From NCBI RefSeq assembly GCF_030815585.1, contig NZ_JAUSWY010000001.1, forward strand, positions 2,790,001 to 2,854,000: DNA of 64,000 nucleotides, in the 5' to 3' direction. Below the pieces are notes generated by a model, which worked only from the letters and a program-made list of their open reading frames with translations, was not told where the DNA came from and ran no database searches. The translations under genes were made by a program, and so were the position numbers. Shown here piece by piece: positions 16,553-26,952 of the stretch (position 1 is its first letter; each line of letters opens with the position of its first letter). The stretch is from Arthrobacter pascens (GTDB lineage Bacteria > Actinomycetota > Actinomycetes > Actinomycetales > Micrococcaceae).

Positions 16553-19480
16553 CCGCCCGGTGAGTGACCAGGCGTCTTCGGAACCGTCCTCGTCATCTCC
16601 ATTGGAGCCCGGCGGCGAATCGGCGCCGTCGTAATATTCGACGTTCTGGGCGCGCTTATCAAGATCCGCTGCCACGAGGTCTTCCGCATAACCACCCTGC
16701 GCGATGTTCGCGTTGGCGTTGTCGCTCAGCGCAGCGGTCTGCGAGTCGGCAACCGCCGGCACCTCCTGGCCCTTCATGGCGGCCAGCACGGCCGCCAGGT
16801 CATCGGGCTTGACCAGCACGTCGCGGGCCTTGGACCCTTCGGAGGGGCCCACCACTCCCCTGGACTCGAGCAGGTCCATCAGGCGCCCGGCCTTGGCGAA
16901 GCCAACACGCAGCTTGCGCTGGAGCATCGAGGTGGAGCCGAACTGCGTGGTGACCACCAGTTCGGTGGCCTGGAGCAGGACCTCCAGGTCATCTCCGATG
17001 TCGTCATCGATCTGCTTTTTTTGCGCTTCGGGGGCCACGTCGTCACGGTAATCAGCCTTCAGCTGGCCCTTGACGTGCTCCACCACCTTATGGATTTCGG
17101 ATTCGGTGACCCAGGCCCCCTGGACGCGCATCGCTTTGGATGCACCCATGGGGAGGAAGAGGGCATCTCCCTGGCCGATGAGCTTCTCGGCACCGGGCTG
17201 GTCAAGGACCACGCGGGAGTCGGTGACCGAGGACGTGGCGAAAGCCATGCGGGACGGAACGTTGGCCTTGATGAGGCCGGTGACCACGTCCACGGACGGG
17301 CGCTGGGTGGCGAGGACCAGGTGGATACCGGCGGCGCGGGCCAGCTGGGTGATGCGGACAATGGAATCTTCCACATCGCGGGGTGCCACCATCATGAGGT
17401 CTGCGAGCTCGTCCACAATCACCAGCAGGTAAGGGTAGGGCCGGATGATCCGCTTGGAGTCGACCGGCGGCTGCACCTTGCCGGCGCGGACAGCCTTGTT
17501 GAAATCGTCGATGTGCTTAAAGCCATAGTTGGCGAGGTCGTCGTAGCGGGCGTCCATCTCGCGGACCACCCACTGCAGGGCCTCGGCAGCCTTCTTGGGA
17601 TTGGTGATGATGGGCGTAATCAGGTGCGGAACTCCTTCATACGCCGTCAGCTCCACGCGCTTGGGGTCCACCATCACCATCCGCACCTCATCAGGCGTGG
17701 CCCGCATCAGGATGGACGTGATCATGGAGTTCACAAAAGACGACTTACCGGCACCGGTGGCACCCGCGACGAGCAGGTGGGGCATCTTGGCCAGGTTGGC
17801 AACGACGTAGCCGCCTTCAACGTCCTTGCCCACGCCCATGACCATGGGGTGGTCTGTCCGGCGGGCGTTTTGGCTCCGGAGCACGTCGCCCAGGGAGACG
17901 GTTTCGCGGTCTGTGTTGGGGATTTCGATGCCGATGGCGGACTTGCCCGGGATGGGGCTGAGGATCCGGACGTCCGAGCTCGCAACGGCGTATGAGATGT
18001 TCTTGGACAGTGCGGTGACCCGCTCCACTTTGGTGCCCGGCGACAGCTCGATTTCGTACCGTGTCACGGTGGGACCGCGGCTGAAGCCGGTGACCTGCGC
18101 TTCCACGTTGAACTGGTTGAGGGTCTCCGTCAGGGAAGCGACAATCGCATCGTTGGCTTCGGTGCGCTCCTTGGGGATGGAGCCGGGGGTCAGCACGTCC
18201 GACGACGGCAGGGTGTAGGTTACGTCGCCCGCCAGTGACAGTTGCTCGGTCCGCTGCGGAATGGGAGTGGGCAGCGGCGCCGGGGCGACCGGATTGGCGG
18301 GAACCTGGGGCACTCCGGCCGGAGCCTTGACCTGCACGGGGTTCAGTGAGCCCGCCGCAACCATGCCGGGCGTCACCAGGGGAATGGCCTCAGTGGGGTT
18401 CTCCCCCGCAGATGCTGCGGCAGTGCCCAGGCCCTGGGCGGCCTTGATCTTTTCGACGGCGATTTCCGCCTGCGTGGGACGGCGGACCCCCGGCGCCGGG
18501 CGCGGCCCCTTGCTTCCCTTTGCCTCGTCATCATCAATGACGGCGTGCTCGAAGGCTTCGTCGCCCACGTAGCCTTCCAGGCCGGCGTCGGGCTCCTCAT
18601 CCTTGCCGAAGAAGCGCCGCTTCTTCTTTTTAGCGGGCGCAGCTGCTGCCGGTGTTTCGTCAAGATAGCTGCGGTCATGGCTGTCCCGGACCTGGTCGGG
18701 TTCCTGGAGGTCGATGCCCATGAGGTGCTCGTAGCCGGCCCGCAGGCGCCGCGGGATAGCGCCGAACGGCGTGGCTGTGATGATGAGCAGCGACACAAAT
18801 GCCAGCAGCCCGTAAAGGGCCAACGGAACAGCGGCATGAATCGCTGCGAGGGGGGATGCTGCAAGGAAGCCGAGCATGCCGCCCGCCTGCCGGAGTCCGT
18901 CGAAGCCCTGGGCAACGGTAGGCTGGCCGCCCAGGATGTGGGCGAGGCCGCAGCCCGCAAAGGTCATGATGAGGAAGCCGATCCCCACCCGGTTGTTCCC
19001 GCGGCCGTCCGCCGGCTGCCTGAACAGCCTGAAGGCGCAGACAAACAGCATGAGCGGGAGCAGCAGGGACATCCAGCCGAAGGTGCCGTTGACTACGCTG
19101 TATACCGCGTCCGGGAACCATCCCGTCAGTCCCCACCAGGCGAAGGTGGCGATGAAGACGCCCAGTGCCAAGTTGAACAGGGCCGCGCCGTCGCGGCGTT
19201 CTTCCGCGGGCAGTTCGCTGACGTCGTGGCCGATCCTGCGGACGCCCCCGCCCACCATGTGGCCGATGCCCAGCCAGGCGCCGCCCACCACGCGCAGGAG
19301 CCAGGGCTGGCGCTGTTCGACGGCGGGGAGCTGGCGGGTGCGCGAGGTGGCGGAGGAAGTGCCGGTGCGGCCCGTCCTGGACGCCGTAGAGCCGGCTCCG
19401 CGGCCCGCGGAGCTGCCGGTTTTGGCAGCGGTGGTGCCCTTGGCTGTGCCCTTGGGCGCGGAAGTGGTACGAGTGGCCAT
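16550..19480 (-). CDS. ftsK: DNA translocase FtsK/SpoIIIE
   Basis: Septum-located translocase of 976 aa that clears chromosome ends during division. A Thr/Gly/Arg-rich N-terminus is followed by about four transmembrane helices (residues 100-240), a Pro/Ala linker, and the motor with Walker A AGATGAGKSS (about 573) and Walker B LLVIVDELADLMM (about 685). The C-terminal gamma winged helix is present (TSMLQRKLRVGFAKAGRLMD). The last 50 residues are acidic. I chose the ATG at 19480; TACCGT is 7 nt upstream, suggesting leaderless translation. A GTG at 19489 is the alternative. Confidence 0.96.
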   Translation of the reverse strand: MATRTTSAPKGTAKGTTAAKTGSSAGRGAGSTASRTGRTGTSSATSRTRQLPAVEQRQPWLLRVVGGAWLGIGHMVGGGVRRIGHDVSELPAEERRDGAALFNLALGVFIATFAWWGLTGWFPDAVYSVVNGTFGWMSLLLPLMLFVCAFRLFRQPADGRGNNRVGIGFLIMTFAGCGLAHILGGQPTVAQGFDGLRQAGGMLGFLAASPLAAIHAAVPLALYGLLAFVSLLIITATPFGAIPRRLRAGYEHLMGIDLQEPDQVRDSHDRSYLDETPAAAAPAKKKKRRFFGKDEEPDAGLEGYVGDEAFEHAVIDDDEAKGSKGPRPAPGVRRPTQAEIAVEKIKAAQGLGTAAASAGENPTEAIPLVTPGMVAAGSLNPVQVKAPAGVPQVPANPVAPAPLPTPIPQRTEQLSLAGDVTYTLPSSDVLTPGSIPKERTEANDAIVASLTETLNQFNVEAQVTGFSRGPTVTRYEIELSPGTKVERVTALSKNISYAVASSDVRILSPIPGKSAIGIEIPNTDRETVSLGDVLRSQNARRTDHPMVMGVGKDVEGGYVVANLAKMPHLLVAGATGAGKSSFVNSMITSILMRATPDEVRMVMVDPKRVELTAYEGVPHLITPIITNPKKAAEALQWVVREMDARYDDLANYGFKHIDDFNKAVRAGKVQPPVDSKRIIRPYPYLLVIVDELADLMMVAPRDVEDSIVRITQLARAAGIHLVLATQRPSVDVVTGLIKANVPSRMAFATSSVTDSRVVLDQPGAEKLIGQGDALFLPMGASKAMRVQGAWVTESEIHKVVEHVKGQLKADYRDDVAPEAQKKQIDDDIGDDLEVLLQATELVVTTQFGSTSMLQRKLRVGFAKAGRLMDLLESRGVVGPSEGSKARDVLVKPDDLAAVLAAMKGQEVPAVADSQTAALSDNANANIAQGGYAEDLVAADLDKRAQNVEYYDGADSPPGSNGDDEDGSEDAWSLTGR

Positions 19481-19487
19481 ACCTCCC

Positions 19488-19493
19488 ACGGTA
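19488..19493 (-). promoter_or_regulatory. Candidate -10 of ftsK
   Basis: TACCGT on the minus strand, 7 nt before the ATG at 19480. The intervening GGGAGGT is too close to act as an ordinary Shine-Dalgarno. Confidence 0.4.
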
Positions 19494-19586
19494 CCCGAAC
19501 AGGGCCGGATTTCCGCGGATTTCCGCCAGTTCCGGGCCTTCCATGTTGCCCGTCCCGGCGGATGACCGAACGTCTGTCCAGACAGA

Positions 19587-19614
19587 AAGGCCCGGTTCCG
19601 AAGAACCGGGCCTT
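19587..19614 (-). terminator. Terminator of rnj
   Basis: A perfect 12-bp stem with a tetraloop (arms AAGGCCCGGTTC and GAACCGGGCCTT). Read on the minus strand the loop is TTCG, the stable UUCG tetraloop, followed by TCTGTC. It lies 31 nt past the rnj stop and before ftsK. Confidence 0.8.
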
Positions 19615-19644
19615 AGACCATTTCGGCCATCTGTCCTGTGGCTG

Positions 19645-21336
<1,692 letters not shown>

Positions 21337-21394
21337 AGTGCACTACTTTCCAGGCGGTCGCCGGACAGGTCGTAGCCGATCAGGGAACACCCGA

Positions 21395-22303
21395 TCAGGA
21401 ATAGACCAGCCCCGCTTCCGCCAAATCCTCGCGGATGGTTTCGATCTCGGCTTCGTCCGGCTCCACGAGGGGCAAACGGACAATCGAGTTGGGCAGGACT
21501 CCCTGCCATTTAAGAATTTGTTTGGCCGCAACGGCCCCTTGGACACGGGTCATCGTGGCGCGTATAACCGGCTGCAGCTCGAAGTTGATTTTGCGGGCCG
21601 TTCCGAGGTCGTTTGTATTGATGGCGTCGATGAGTTCGCGGAAGCGGCGCGTGGCGACGTGCGTGGTGACACCGACCAGTCCGACGGCGCCCAGTGCCAT
21701 CCAGGGAAGGGTCAGCCCGTCGTCGCCGGAGTAGAAGAGAAGGTCCGTCTCGGCCATAACGCGGGTGGCTGCCGCCATATCGGCCTTGGCATCCTTGACT
21801 GCAACGATGTTCGGGTGCTGGGCCAGCCGGATCATGGTGTCGGGCTCGATCGGGATGGAAGAGCGGCCCGGGATGTCGTAGAGCATGACGGGCACATCTG
21901 TTGCCGACGCGATGGTCTCGAAGTGTGCGCGGACCCCGGCCTGGCTGGGCTTGTTGTAGTACGGCGTGACGAGCAGGAGGCCATCAACGCCGAGCGCGGC
22001 CGCCTGCTGGGAAAGATGCACGGAGTGTGCCGTGTCATTGGTTCCGGTGCCGGCAATGATGGCGGCCCGTCCACCGACGGCCTCCTTGACGGCGCGGAAC
22101 ATACCAAGGTTTTCCTCGTCAGTGAGGGTGGACGTTTCGCCCGTGGTTCCGGTAACCACCAGGCCGTCGCAGCCGTCGTCCACGAGCTTGCTGGCCAGCT
22201 CTGCCGCCTGTGCGTAATCCACTGCACCGTCTTTGGTGAAGGGCGTGACCATGGCAGTCAGGAGCGTACCCAGGGCAGGAATGTTCTCGGAATTGTGAGG
22301 CAT
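21395..22303 (-). CDS. dapA: 4-hydroxy-tetrahydrodipicolinate synthase
   Basis: Condenses pyruvate with aspartate semialdehyde, the first step of the DAP/lysine branch. 302 aa, TIM barrel. The Schiff-base lysine is K170 (IVAVKDAKAD). Other active-site elements are TGTTGE (51-56), VTPYYNKPSQ with Y115 and Y116, and LYDIPGRS with Y142. The ATG at 22303 has no Shine-Dalgarno; TAACGT lies 7 nt upstream, so leaderless. The first gene of dapA-rnj. dapB is 3.3 kb away, separated by accessory genes. Confidence 0.96.
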   Translation of the reverse strand: MPHNSENIPALGTLLTAMVTPFTKDGAVDYAQAAELASKLVDDGCDGLVVTGTTGETSTLTDEENLGMFRAVKEAVGGRAAIIAGTGTNDTAHSVHLSQQAAALGVDGLLLVTPYYNKPSQAGVRAHFETIASATDVPVMLYDIPGRSSIPIEPDTMIRLAQHPNIVAVKDAKADMAAATRVMAETDLLFYSGDDGLTLPWMALGAVGLVGVTTHVATRRFRELIDAINTNDLGTARKINFELQPVIRATMTRVQGAVAAKQILKWQGVLPNSIVRLPLVEPDEAEIETIREDLAEAGLVYS

Positions 22304-22310
22304 GGAAAAA

Positions 22311-22316
22311 ACGTTA
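22311..22316 (-). promoter_or_regulatory. Candidate -10 of dapA
   Basis: TAACGT on the minus strand with a 7-nt T-rich spacer to the dapA ATG. Confidence 0.45.
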
Positions 22317-22456
22317 CCCTGTCCGCGGCTGGTTAGGACAATGGCGCAGACGTGATGATCGTCAAATAGCTGCTGGCGGTGTCATGGTGGCGGCGGTGTC
22401 CATGGTGGCGGGTAGCGTTCAGGGTGGCACAGTCAGGGAGGCCCTGTCACGAACAC

Positions 22457-23203
22457 TCAGCGGAATTTCCGGAGTGCGCTCCGCTGCAGGATGGCAGTTA
22501 CAACTTCAGTGCCCGTTCCGGCCGCCCTTTTCATCAGCAAGCCGTCCGGTCCCCAGAATCCGCTCAGCCCGCAGGAAGGACCCAGCGGAGTGGTTCCGCC
22601 GAGATTTGCCATGATGCCGAACATCCTGTTGTCCATCGCCCGGGCACCCAGGTGCAGGCCGAGCCGGTGCTCCTCCTCCCCCGTGTAAACGGCCGATACG
22701 GCGTAAGCGTCCGCGCCTGCTGCGGCGGCGTCAGTCGAGTGGGCGGGAACGGCGGCGTCGAAGCAGATGGCGAGCGCGATCTTCCAACCGTCCAGCTCAA
22801 CCAGAACGGCACCCTCGCCGGCATCAAAAATGTCCTTCTCCTGGCCATGGAGGTGCGTCTTGAACGCGGTCTCAGTGCTGCCTTCGGGATGGATGGCCAG
22901 GGAGGCCAGTCGCGGAGTGCCGTCCGGCTCCCGGTAAGCGCTCCCCACAACGGCCGTGATTCCGGTCCGGCGGCAGATTTCACGGATATAGCCGAGCCGC
23001 TGGTCATTGGGCGCCAGCCAATTGTCCGGAGCCTCCAGCAGCGGCAGGTTGTAACCGGTCAGGGACAGCTCGGGAAATACCACCAGCCGGGACCCATGGG
23101 ATGCGGCATCCTCGATCAGACGGACGTGCTCACTGGCGTTGGGGACAATACCGCCGTCGAGAGCCTGGTACTGGATAGCGGAAACAGTCAGGGCATCGGT
23201 CAC
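22457..23203 (-). CDS. Carbon-nitrogen hydrolase (nitrilase superfamily)
   Basis: 248-aa amidohydrolase of the nitrilase fold with the Glu-Lys-Cys triad at E45 (VVFPELSLTGY), K115 (AFKTHLHG) and C147 (ALAICFDAAVP). The family contains amidases, N-carbamoyl hydrolases and omega-amidases. The substrate cannot be told from this sequence. The start is GTG at 23203 with TAGGAT 6 nt upstream. It stands alone between dapA and the broken DUF222 gene, in the accessory insert that separates dapA from dapB. Confidence 0.85.
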   Translation of the reverse strand: MTDALTVSAIQYQALDGGIVPNASEHVRLIEDAASHGSRLVVFPELSLTGYNLPLLEAPDNWLAPNDQRLGYIREICRRTGITAVVGSAYREPDGTPRLASLAIHPEGSTETAFKTHLHGQEKDIFDAGEGAVLVELDGWKIALAICFDAAVPAHSTDAAAAGADAYAVSAVYTGEEEHRLGLHLGARAMDNRMFGIMANLGGTTPLGPSCGLSGFWGPDGLLMKRAAGTGTEVVTAILQRSALRKFR

Positions 23204-23209
23204 ACCTTC

Positions 23210-23215
23210 ATCCTA
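23210..23215 (-). promoter_or_regulatory. Candidate -10 of the carbon-nitrogen hydrolase
   Basis: TAGGAT on the minus strand, 6 nt before the GTG. The spacer GAAGGT could also act as a poorly spaced Shine-Dalgarno. Confidence 0.4.
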
Positions 23216-23234
23216 GGGAACGGTGCCACGGTTT

Positions 23235-23762
23235 TCAGGATCCGGCACATCGGTCGGGACGCGGGGCCGTTCCACTACGCTCAACGGCAGGGCCATCTGA
23301 CTGACCGGCATGTCCACCAGGCTGAACAACAGGCCGGCAGTACCTTCCCACCGCTTCCTCCCGCAGTCCCTCAGCCCAGGACGCCAGCCGCTGCGCCGCC
23401 CTGACGTAGTCGAAAAGCTCCATGGGCGTAAGGGCCTCAAGGTCAGTTTCGGCAAGTCGCCGTGCCAGTTCCGCTCCCGCCGGTTGCGCTGAGAGGGTGA
23501 CGCCCTCCTGCTGCCATTGGACGTCCTCCGGGGATTCACCGGCTACGAGCTGCCGGAAGAGGTAGTCCACGACGCCGGGCGTCATGGCTTTCATCAGGCC
23601 CGTGGGCTGCGGCGGACCACCGCCGGCGTCCTGGGCAGCCCGCGCGGGTCCGCCAGTTGCCGGCACCTCTGTTTGGGGCAGACTCTCTGACGGGAGCCGC
23701 TGCGATGGGAGCCGGGGTGAAGGAACCCGGGGTGAAGGAACCCGGGGTGAAGGAGTCTGCAT
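23235..23762 (-). pseudogene. N-terminal fragment of a DUF222/HNH endonuclease (13E12-type)
   Basis: 175 codons from the ATG at 23762. A Ser-Pro-Arg repeat tail is followed by a segment typical of the start of DUF222 proteins (ELARRLAETDLEALTPMELFD, AQRLASWAEGLREEAVGRYC). It then ends in a short unrelated tail and a stop. Full members, such as the 498-aa gene at 34.5 kb, carry the rest of DUF222 and an HNH domain, absent here. I infer a truncated remnant; a second frame running to 23213 suggests a frameshift or deletion near the end. A LexA box 17 nt upstream of the ATG survives. Confidence 0.6.
23712..23756 (-). repeat. Three tandem 15-bp units in the DUF222 fragment
   Basis: CCGGGGTGAAGGAAC is repeated three times (23712-23726, 23727-23741, 23742-23756, the last with changes). 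On the minus strand it encodes the repeated pentapeptide SPRVP. A 15-bp period keeps the frame. Confidence 0.8.
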
Positions 23763-23778
23763 GGCGACAATTGTATTC

Positions 23779-23790
23779 GAACATATATTC
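23779..23790. promoter_or_regulatory. LexA (SOS) box upstream of the DUF222 fragment
   Basis: GAACATATATTC, within an 11-bp inverted repeat TTGTATTCGAA / TTCGAATACAA (23771-23798). On the minus strand it reads TCGAATATATGTTCGA, one base from the GAAC-N4-GTTC palindrome. It is 17 nt from the start of the fragment. Confidence 0.75.
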
Positions 23791-23874
23791 GAATACAAGG
23801 TTCCAAAGCCACGCTGCTGCCCCGTGAGGTCATCTTGCCTGCCTGTCCGAAGGTTGGTGTGAGACGATCGGGTC

Positions 23875-25113
23875 ATGACCTCGCGTGCCATGGCTAGACC
23901 CTCCAGGGCGCCCGGAAGCTCGTCGGCCACGGACCGCCTCCGCGGCATTGATGCGGCCCGGGGGCTTGCCCTCCTGGGCATGATGGCCACGCATCTGCTC
24001 CCCACCTTCGAGTCAAACGCCAGCCTCACCCCCACCTGGATCGGCCTCACGTTCTCCGGACGCGCAGCCGCCCTGTTCGCCGTACTGGCCGGAATCGGAC
24101 TGGCCCTTTCAACGGGAAAGCAGATGCCGGCTGAAGGAAGGGCGCTGGGAGCGGCCCGCCGTGGCATCGCGTTGCGCGCAGGGGTGATCGCCGCCGTCGG
24201 CCTGACCCTTGGCGGGATGGAAGTCAACCTGGCGATCATCCTGGTGCATTACGCGGTGCTGTTTTTGTGCGTCCTGCCATTTCTGGGCCTGAAGCTGAAG
24301 CCCCTGTGCGCGTGGGCTGCCGGCTGGATCCTGGTATCCCCGGTGGTTGCCTACCTGCTCCGGCCCTGGCTCATGGCGTCCTACCCGCCCCTGAAGCTCG
24401 GGCACAATCCGAAATGGGAGGACCTCTTAACGCCGTCCCAGCTGCTCGGAGACCTGTTCTTTACCGGCGTCTACCCGGTGTTCCAGTGGCTGTCATATCT
24501 GTTGGTAGGCCTGGTCATTGGCCGGCTGGCGCTCACGAAGGCGACTGTTCCGGTGCTTCTGCTTGCAGGCGGGACGGTGTTGGCCGTCCTGGCCAAAGCC
24601 CTGGGCACGGCGGCAATGGAGAGCTGGGGCGGGAGGGCTGCGCTCCAGGACGTGCTGAACGCCCCGAACTATCCCCTGGACAGTGTGCTGCAGGTCAACC
24701 TCACCGGGGTGCAGCAGGAAGGGTCGTGGTGGTGGCTGGCATCCGCGGCGCCACACTCCGCAACCACGCTTGACCTGATTCACACTTCCGCGGTGGCAGC
24801 GGCCGTGGTGGGCGCGTGCCTCCTGCTCGGCAGGCTGGCCGACTGGCTGGACCTTGACCTGTTGCTCCCCCTGCGCGGGCCGGGCGCCATGACGCTGACG
24901 CTATATACCGTCCATGTGTGGGTGGTGGCAGGGTTCTACCTGAAGCCGCTGCCCGCCGGCTGGACCCAGGACGGTATGTACTTTGCCCACGCCGCAACGG
25001 CCATCGTTGTTGGCATGGTGTTTGTCTTGCTGAAATGGAGGGGCCCGCTGGAATGGCTGGGCCATGGGGCGAACCAGTTGGGCCGTCAGGGAAGAATCGT
25101 GCTCAGCGGCTAG
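23875..25113 (+). CDS. Membrane acyltransferase, heparan-alpha-glucosaminide N-acetyltransferase-like (DUF1624/DUF418 type)
   Basis: 412-aa polytopic membrane protein. The N-terminal signature RLRGIDAARGLALLGMMATH (about 23-42), with the conserved Asp and His, is that of the HGSNAT-catalytic/DUF418 group. About nine or ten transmembrane helices follow. The C-terminal PLRGPGAMTLTLYTVHV region is also characteristic. Likely role: acyl transfer across the membrane to an envelope sugar or lipid; the acceptor is unknown. The ATG at 23875 has no clear Shine-Dalgarno. Divergent from the DUF222 remnant and converging with the small membrane protein gene, overlapping its stop by 4 nt. Confidence 0.78.
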   Translation: MTSRAMARPSRAPGSSSATDRLRGIDAARGLALLGMMATHLLPTFESNASLTPTWIGLTFSGRAAALFAVLAGIGLALSTGKQMPAEGRALGAARRGIALRAGVIAAVGLTLGGMEVNLAIILVHYAVLFLCVLPFLGLKLKPLCAWAAGWILVSPVVAYLLRPWLMASYPPLKLGHNPKWEDLLTPSQLLGDLFFTGVYPVFQWLSYLLVGLVIGRLALTKATVPVLLLAGGTVLAVLAKALGTAAMESWGGRAALQDVLNAPNYPLDSVLQVNLTGVQQEGSWWWLASAAPHSATTLDLIHTSAVAAAVVGACLLLGRLADWLDLDLLLPLRGPGAMTLTLYTVHVWVVAGFYLKPLPAGWTQDGMYFAHAATAIVVGMVFVLLKWRGPLEWLGHGANQLGRQGRIVLSG

Positions 25114-25589
25114 GCAGGAACCTTGCTGCGGAAGAGACGGACGGCGTCACGCATGGACGCGCGGGCGCGCTTGCGGTCCCCGGCGGCGTCGTAGGCGCAG
25201 CTCAGCCGGAACCAGGAACGCCAGTCACCAGGAGCGGCTTCAGCTTCGACCCGATATTTTTCGAATTCCTGGTCCGCTGCGGAGCGCACGATCCGTCCGC
25301 CGGGAGTGCGCGGCAGATCGTCCACCGGCAATCCACCCTCGGCTTCGAGGACCTTGGCCATCTGTTCGGTGTGCGCGCCGAACATCAACTCCCGGATCAT
25401 GGCCCAGGCACCGATCACGGGCAGGACCAGGTAGGCGGCGCCGATGGCCTTGGCCGCCGGGTTGTTGTCCAGGAGCAGCAGGATGGACCGCTGGAAGGAC
25501 ACCACCAGGTAAAAGACCAGCAGGAGCGTCACGGCTCCCACCCAGATCTTGGTGCGGTTTTTCCGGCCCGCGGCCAGGAAGTCGCCCAT
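25110..25589 (-). CDS. Small membrane protein with a C-terminal TPR-like segment
   Basis: 159 aa. Two transmembrane helices near residues 15-37 (IWVGAVTLLLVFYLVVSF) and 45-66 (AIGAAYLVLPVIGAWAMI) are followed by a soluble part. The last 45 residues (DWRSWFRLSCAYDAAGDRKRARASMRDAV) look like a single TPR-type helix pair. No known function. The ATG lies 3 nt after the dapB stop, so it is co-transcribed with dapB; similar small membrane genes beside dapB are, as I recall, common in Arthrobacter. The stop overlaps that of the plus-strand acyltransferase gene. Confidence 0.75.
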   Translation of the reverse strand: MGDFLAAGRKNRTKIWVGAVTLLLVFYLVVSFQRSILLLLDNNPAAKAIGAAYLVLPVIGAWAMIRELMFGAHTEQMAKVLEAEGGLPVDDLPRTPGGRIVRSAADQEFEKYRVEAEAAPGDWRSWFRLSCAYDAAGDRKRARASMRDAVRLFRSKVPA

Positions 25590-25592
25590 GGA

Positions 25593-26363
25593 TCAGAGTC
25601 CCAGGTCCAGGTAGCCGTCCAGGCCCACCGTGAGTCCCGGGTGCGCGGCAACGTTGCGCACGCCAAGCAGCACACCAGGCATAAAGGAAGCACGGTCAAA
25701 GGAATCGTGGCGGAGCGTCAGCTGCTCCCCCGGTCCGCCAAGCAGCACCTCCTGGTGGGCCACCAGGCCACGCAGCCGGACGCTGTGCACGCGGACCCCG
25801 TCCACCTCGCAACCCCGCGCACCGGAGCGTTCGCTGGTGGTGGCGTCGGGACTCGGCGGGACGTCCGCGGCGGCGCGCTCCGCGGCGATGAGCTGGGCGG
25901 TGCGGACGGCAGTGCCGGAAGGAGCATCCACCTTGTCCGGGTGGTGCAGCTCGATGATTTCCACGGACTCGAAGTACTTGGAGGCCTTGGCGGCAAACGC
26001 GGACGCCAGCACGGAACCGAGGGCGAAGTTGGGCGCGATCAGCACGCCGGTGTCCGGGCGTTGGGACAGCAGCGATTCAAGGCCGGCCAGCCGGGAGGCA
26101 TCCCAGCCGGTGGTTCCCACCACGGCGTGCATGCCATGTTCGACGGCGAACCGGACGTTTGCTTCGGTGCTTTCCGGAACGGTCAGGTCCACCACGTACT
26201 GGGCCCCGGACGACACTAGCCGGTCCAGCGAATCACCGCGGCCCAGTGCGGCGACGAGCTTCAGGTCGGGGGCGGCTTCAACGGCTTTCACGGCTTCGGC
26301 GCCCATGCGTCCGTTGGCGCCCAGCACAGCTACGAGCCTGGAGGCGGGGTGTTGTTCGGTCAT
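25593..26363 (-). CDS. dapB: 4-hydroxy-tetrahydrodipicolinate reductase
   Basis: Second enzyme of the DAP branch, reducing the DapA product with NAD(P)H. 256 aa. The Rossmann motif is AVLGANGRMGAEAV (about 12-25), and the substrate and catalytic segment is LHHPDKVDAPSGTA. The middle VVGTTGWD and IAPNFALGSVL segments are family-typical. The ATG at 26363 has TAGGGT 7 nt upstream and no Shine-Dalgarno, hence probably leaderless; the frame stays open to 26462. In the window dapB is separated from dapA by accessory genes, and no thyX is found between them. Confidence 0.95.
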   Translation of the reverse strand: MTEQHPASRLVAVLGANGRMGAEAVKAVEAAPDLKLVAALGRGDSLDRLVSSGAQYVVDLTVPESTEANVRFAVEHGMHAVVGTTGWDASRLAGLESLLSQRPDTGVLIAPNFALGSVLASAFAAKASKYFESVEIIELHHPDKVDAPSGTAVRTAQLIAAERAAADVPPSPDATTSERSGARGCEVDGVRVHSVRLRGLVAHQEVLLGGPGEQLTLRHDSFDRASFMPGVLLGVRNVAAHPGLTVGLDGYLDLGL

Positions 26364-26370
26364 GCCGTTA

Positions 26371-26376
26371 ACCCTA
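26371..26376 (-). promoter_or_regulatory. Candidate -10 of dapB
   Basis: TAGGGT on the minus strand, 7 nt before the dapB ATG, in the 112-nt gap after moaE. Confidence 0.45.
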
Positions 26377-26475
26377 CCGTCGGGCCGGGGACGGGACGGA
26401 ACCGGCGGCTGTGCATTACCCCGCAATCGCGTAACCGGATCACGTGCGCAGCACCGGATCAACCGCGCAACGCAG

Positions 26476-26952
26476 TCAGCCGCCCGCGCCTACCCACTCA
26501 ACGGTGCCGTCGGCAAAGAACTGTTCCTTCCAGATAGGCACCTGTTCCTTGATCCGGTCCACCAGCTCCGCACAGACGGCAAAGGCCTGGCCGCGGTGCG
26601 CGGCTGACACGGCACAAACAAGCGCCGGGTCCCCGATCTCCAGCACGCCGATCCGGTGCGCCGCCCAGATTCGCACTGGCTGCGTGGAGGACCCTCCGGC
26701 GTCCTGTTCGCCACCCTCCTGCTCCGCCGCGAGCTGCGCAACGACGTCGGCCATCACCTGATGGGCCGTGGGGTGCGCGCTGTAGCTGAGCCGCTCGACT
26801 GCCTTGCCGCCGTCGTGATTCCTGACCACTCCACTGAAGCTGACCACAGCCCCGGCCGTCTCCGATTCCACGGCCGCAATGGCCTGGTCCACGGAGATGG
26901 GCTCTGCGCTCAGGACCGCGCGGACCACCTCAAAAACGGATTCAGTGCCCAT
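26476..26952 (-). CDS. moaE: Molybdopterin synthase catalytic subunit
   Basis: Large subunit of MPT synthase; with MoaD-thiocarboxylate it inserts the dithiolene sulfurs into cyclic pyranopterin monophosphate. 158 aa. Family motifs: GAVVSFSGVVRNHDGG with the conserved RNH, LSYSAHPTAHQVM, HRIGVLEIGD and the lysine-containing IKEQVPIWKEQFF near the end. The ATG lies inside the last codons of mog (11-nt overlap). Last gene of the overlapping Moco unit; its partner moaD is 7 kb away on the other strand. Confidence 0.95.
   Translation of the reverse strand: MGTESVFEVVRAVLSAEPISVDQAIAAVESETAGAVVSFSGVVRNHDGGKAVERLSYSAHPTAHQVMADVVAQLAAEQEGGEQDAGGSSTQPVRIWAAHRIGVLEIGDPALVCAVSAAHRGQAFAVCAELVDRIKEQVPIWKEQFFADGTVEWVGAGG

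Noticed and set aside
23712..23756. CRISPR-like or mobile repeat
   Set aside because: The three 15-bp units are contiguous, without spacers, and encode an in-frame SPRVP repeat inside a coding remnant.
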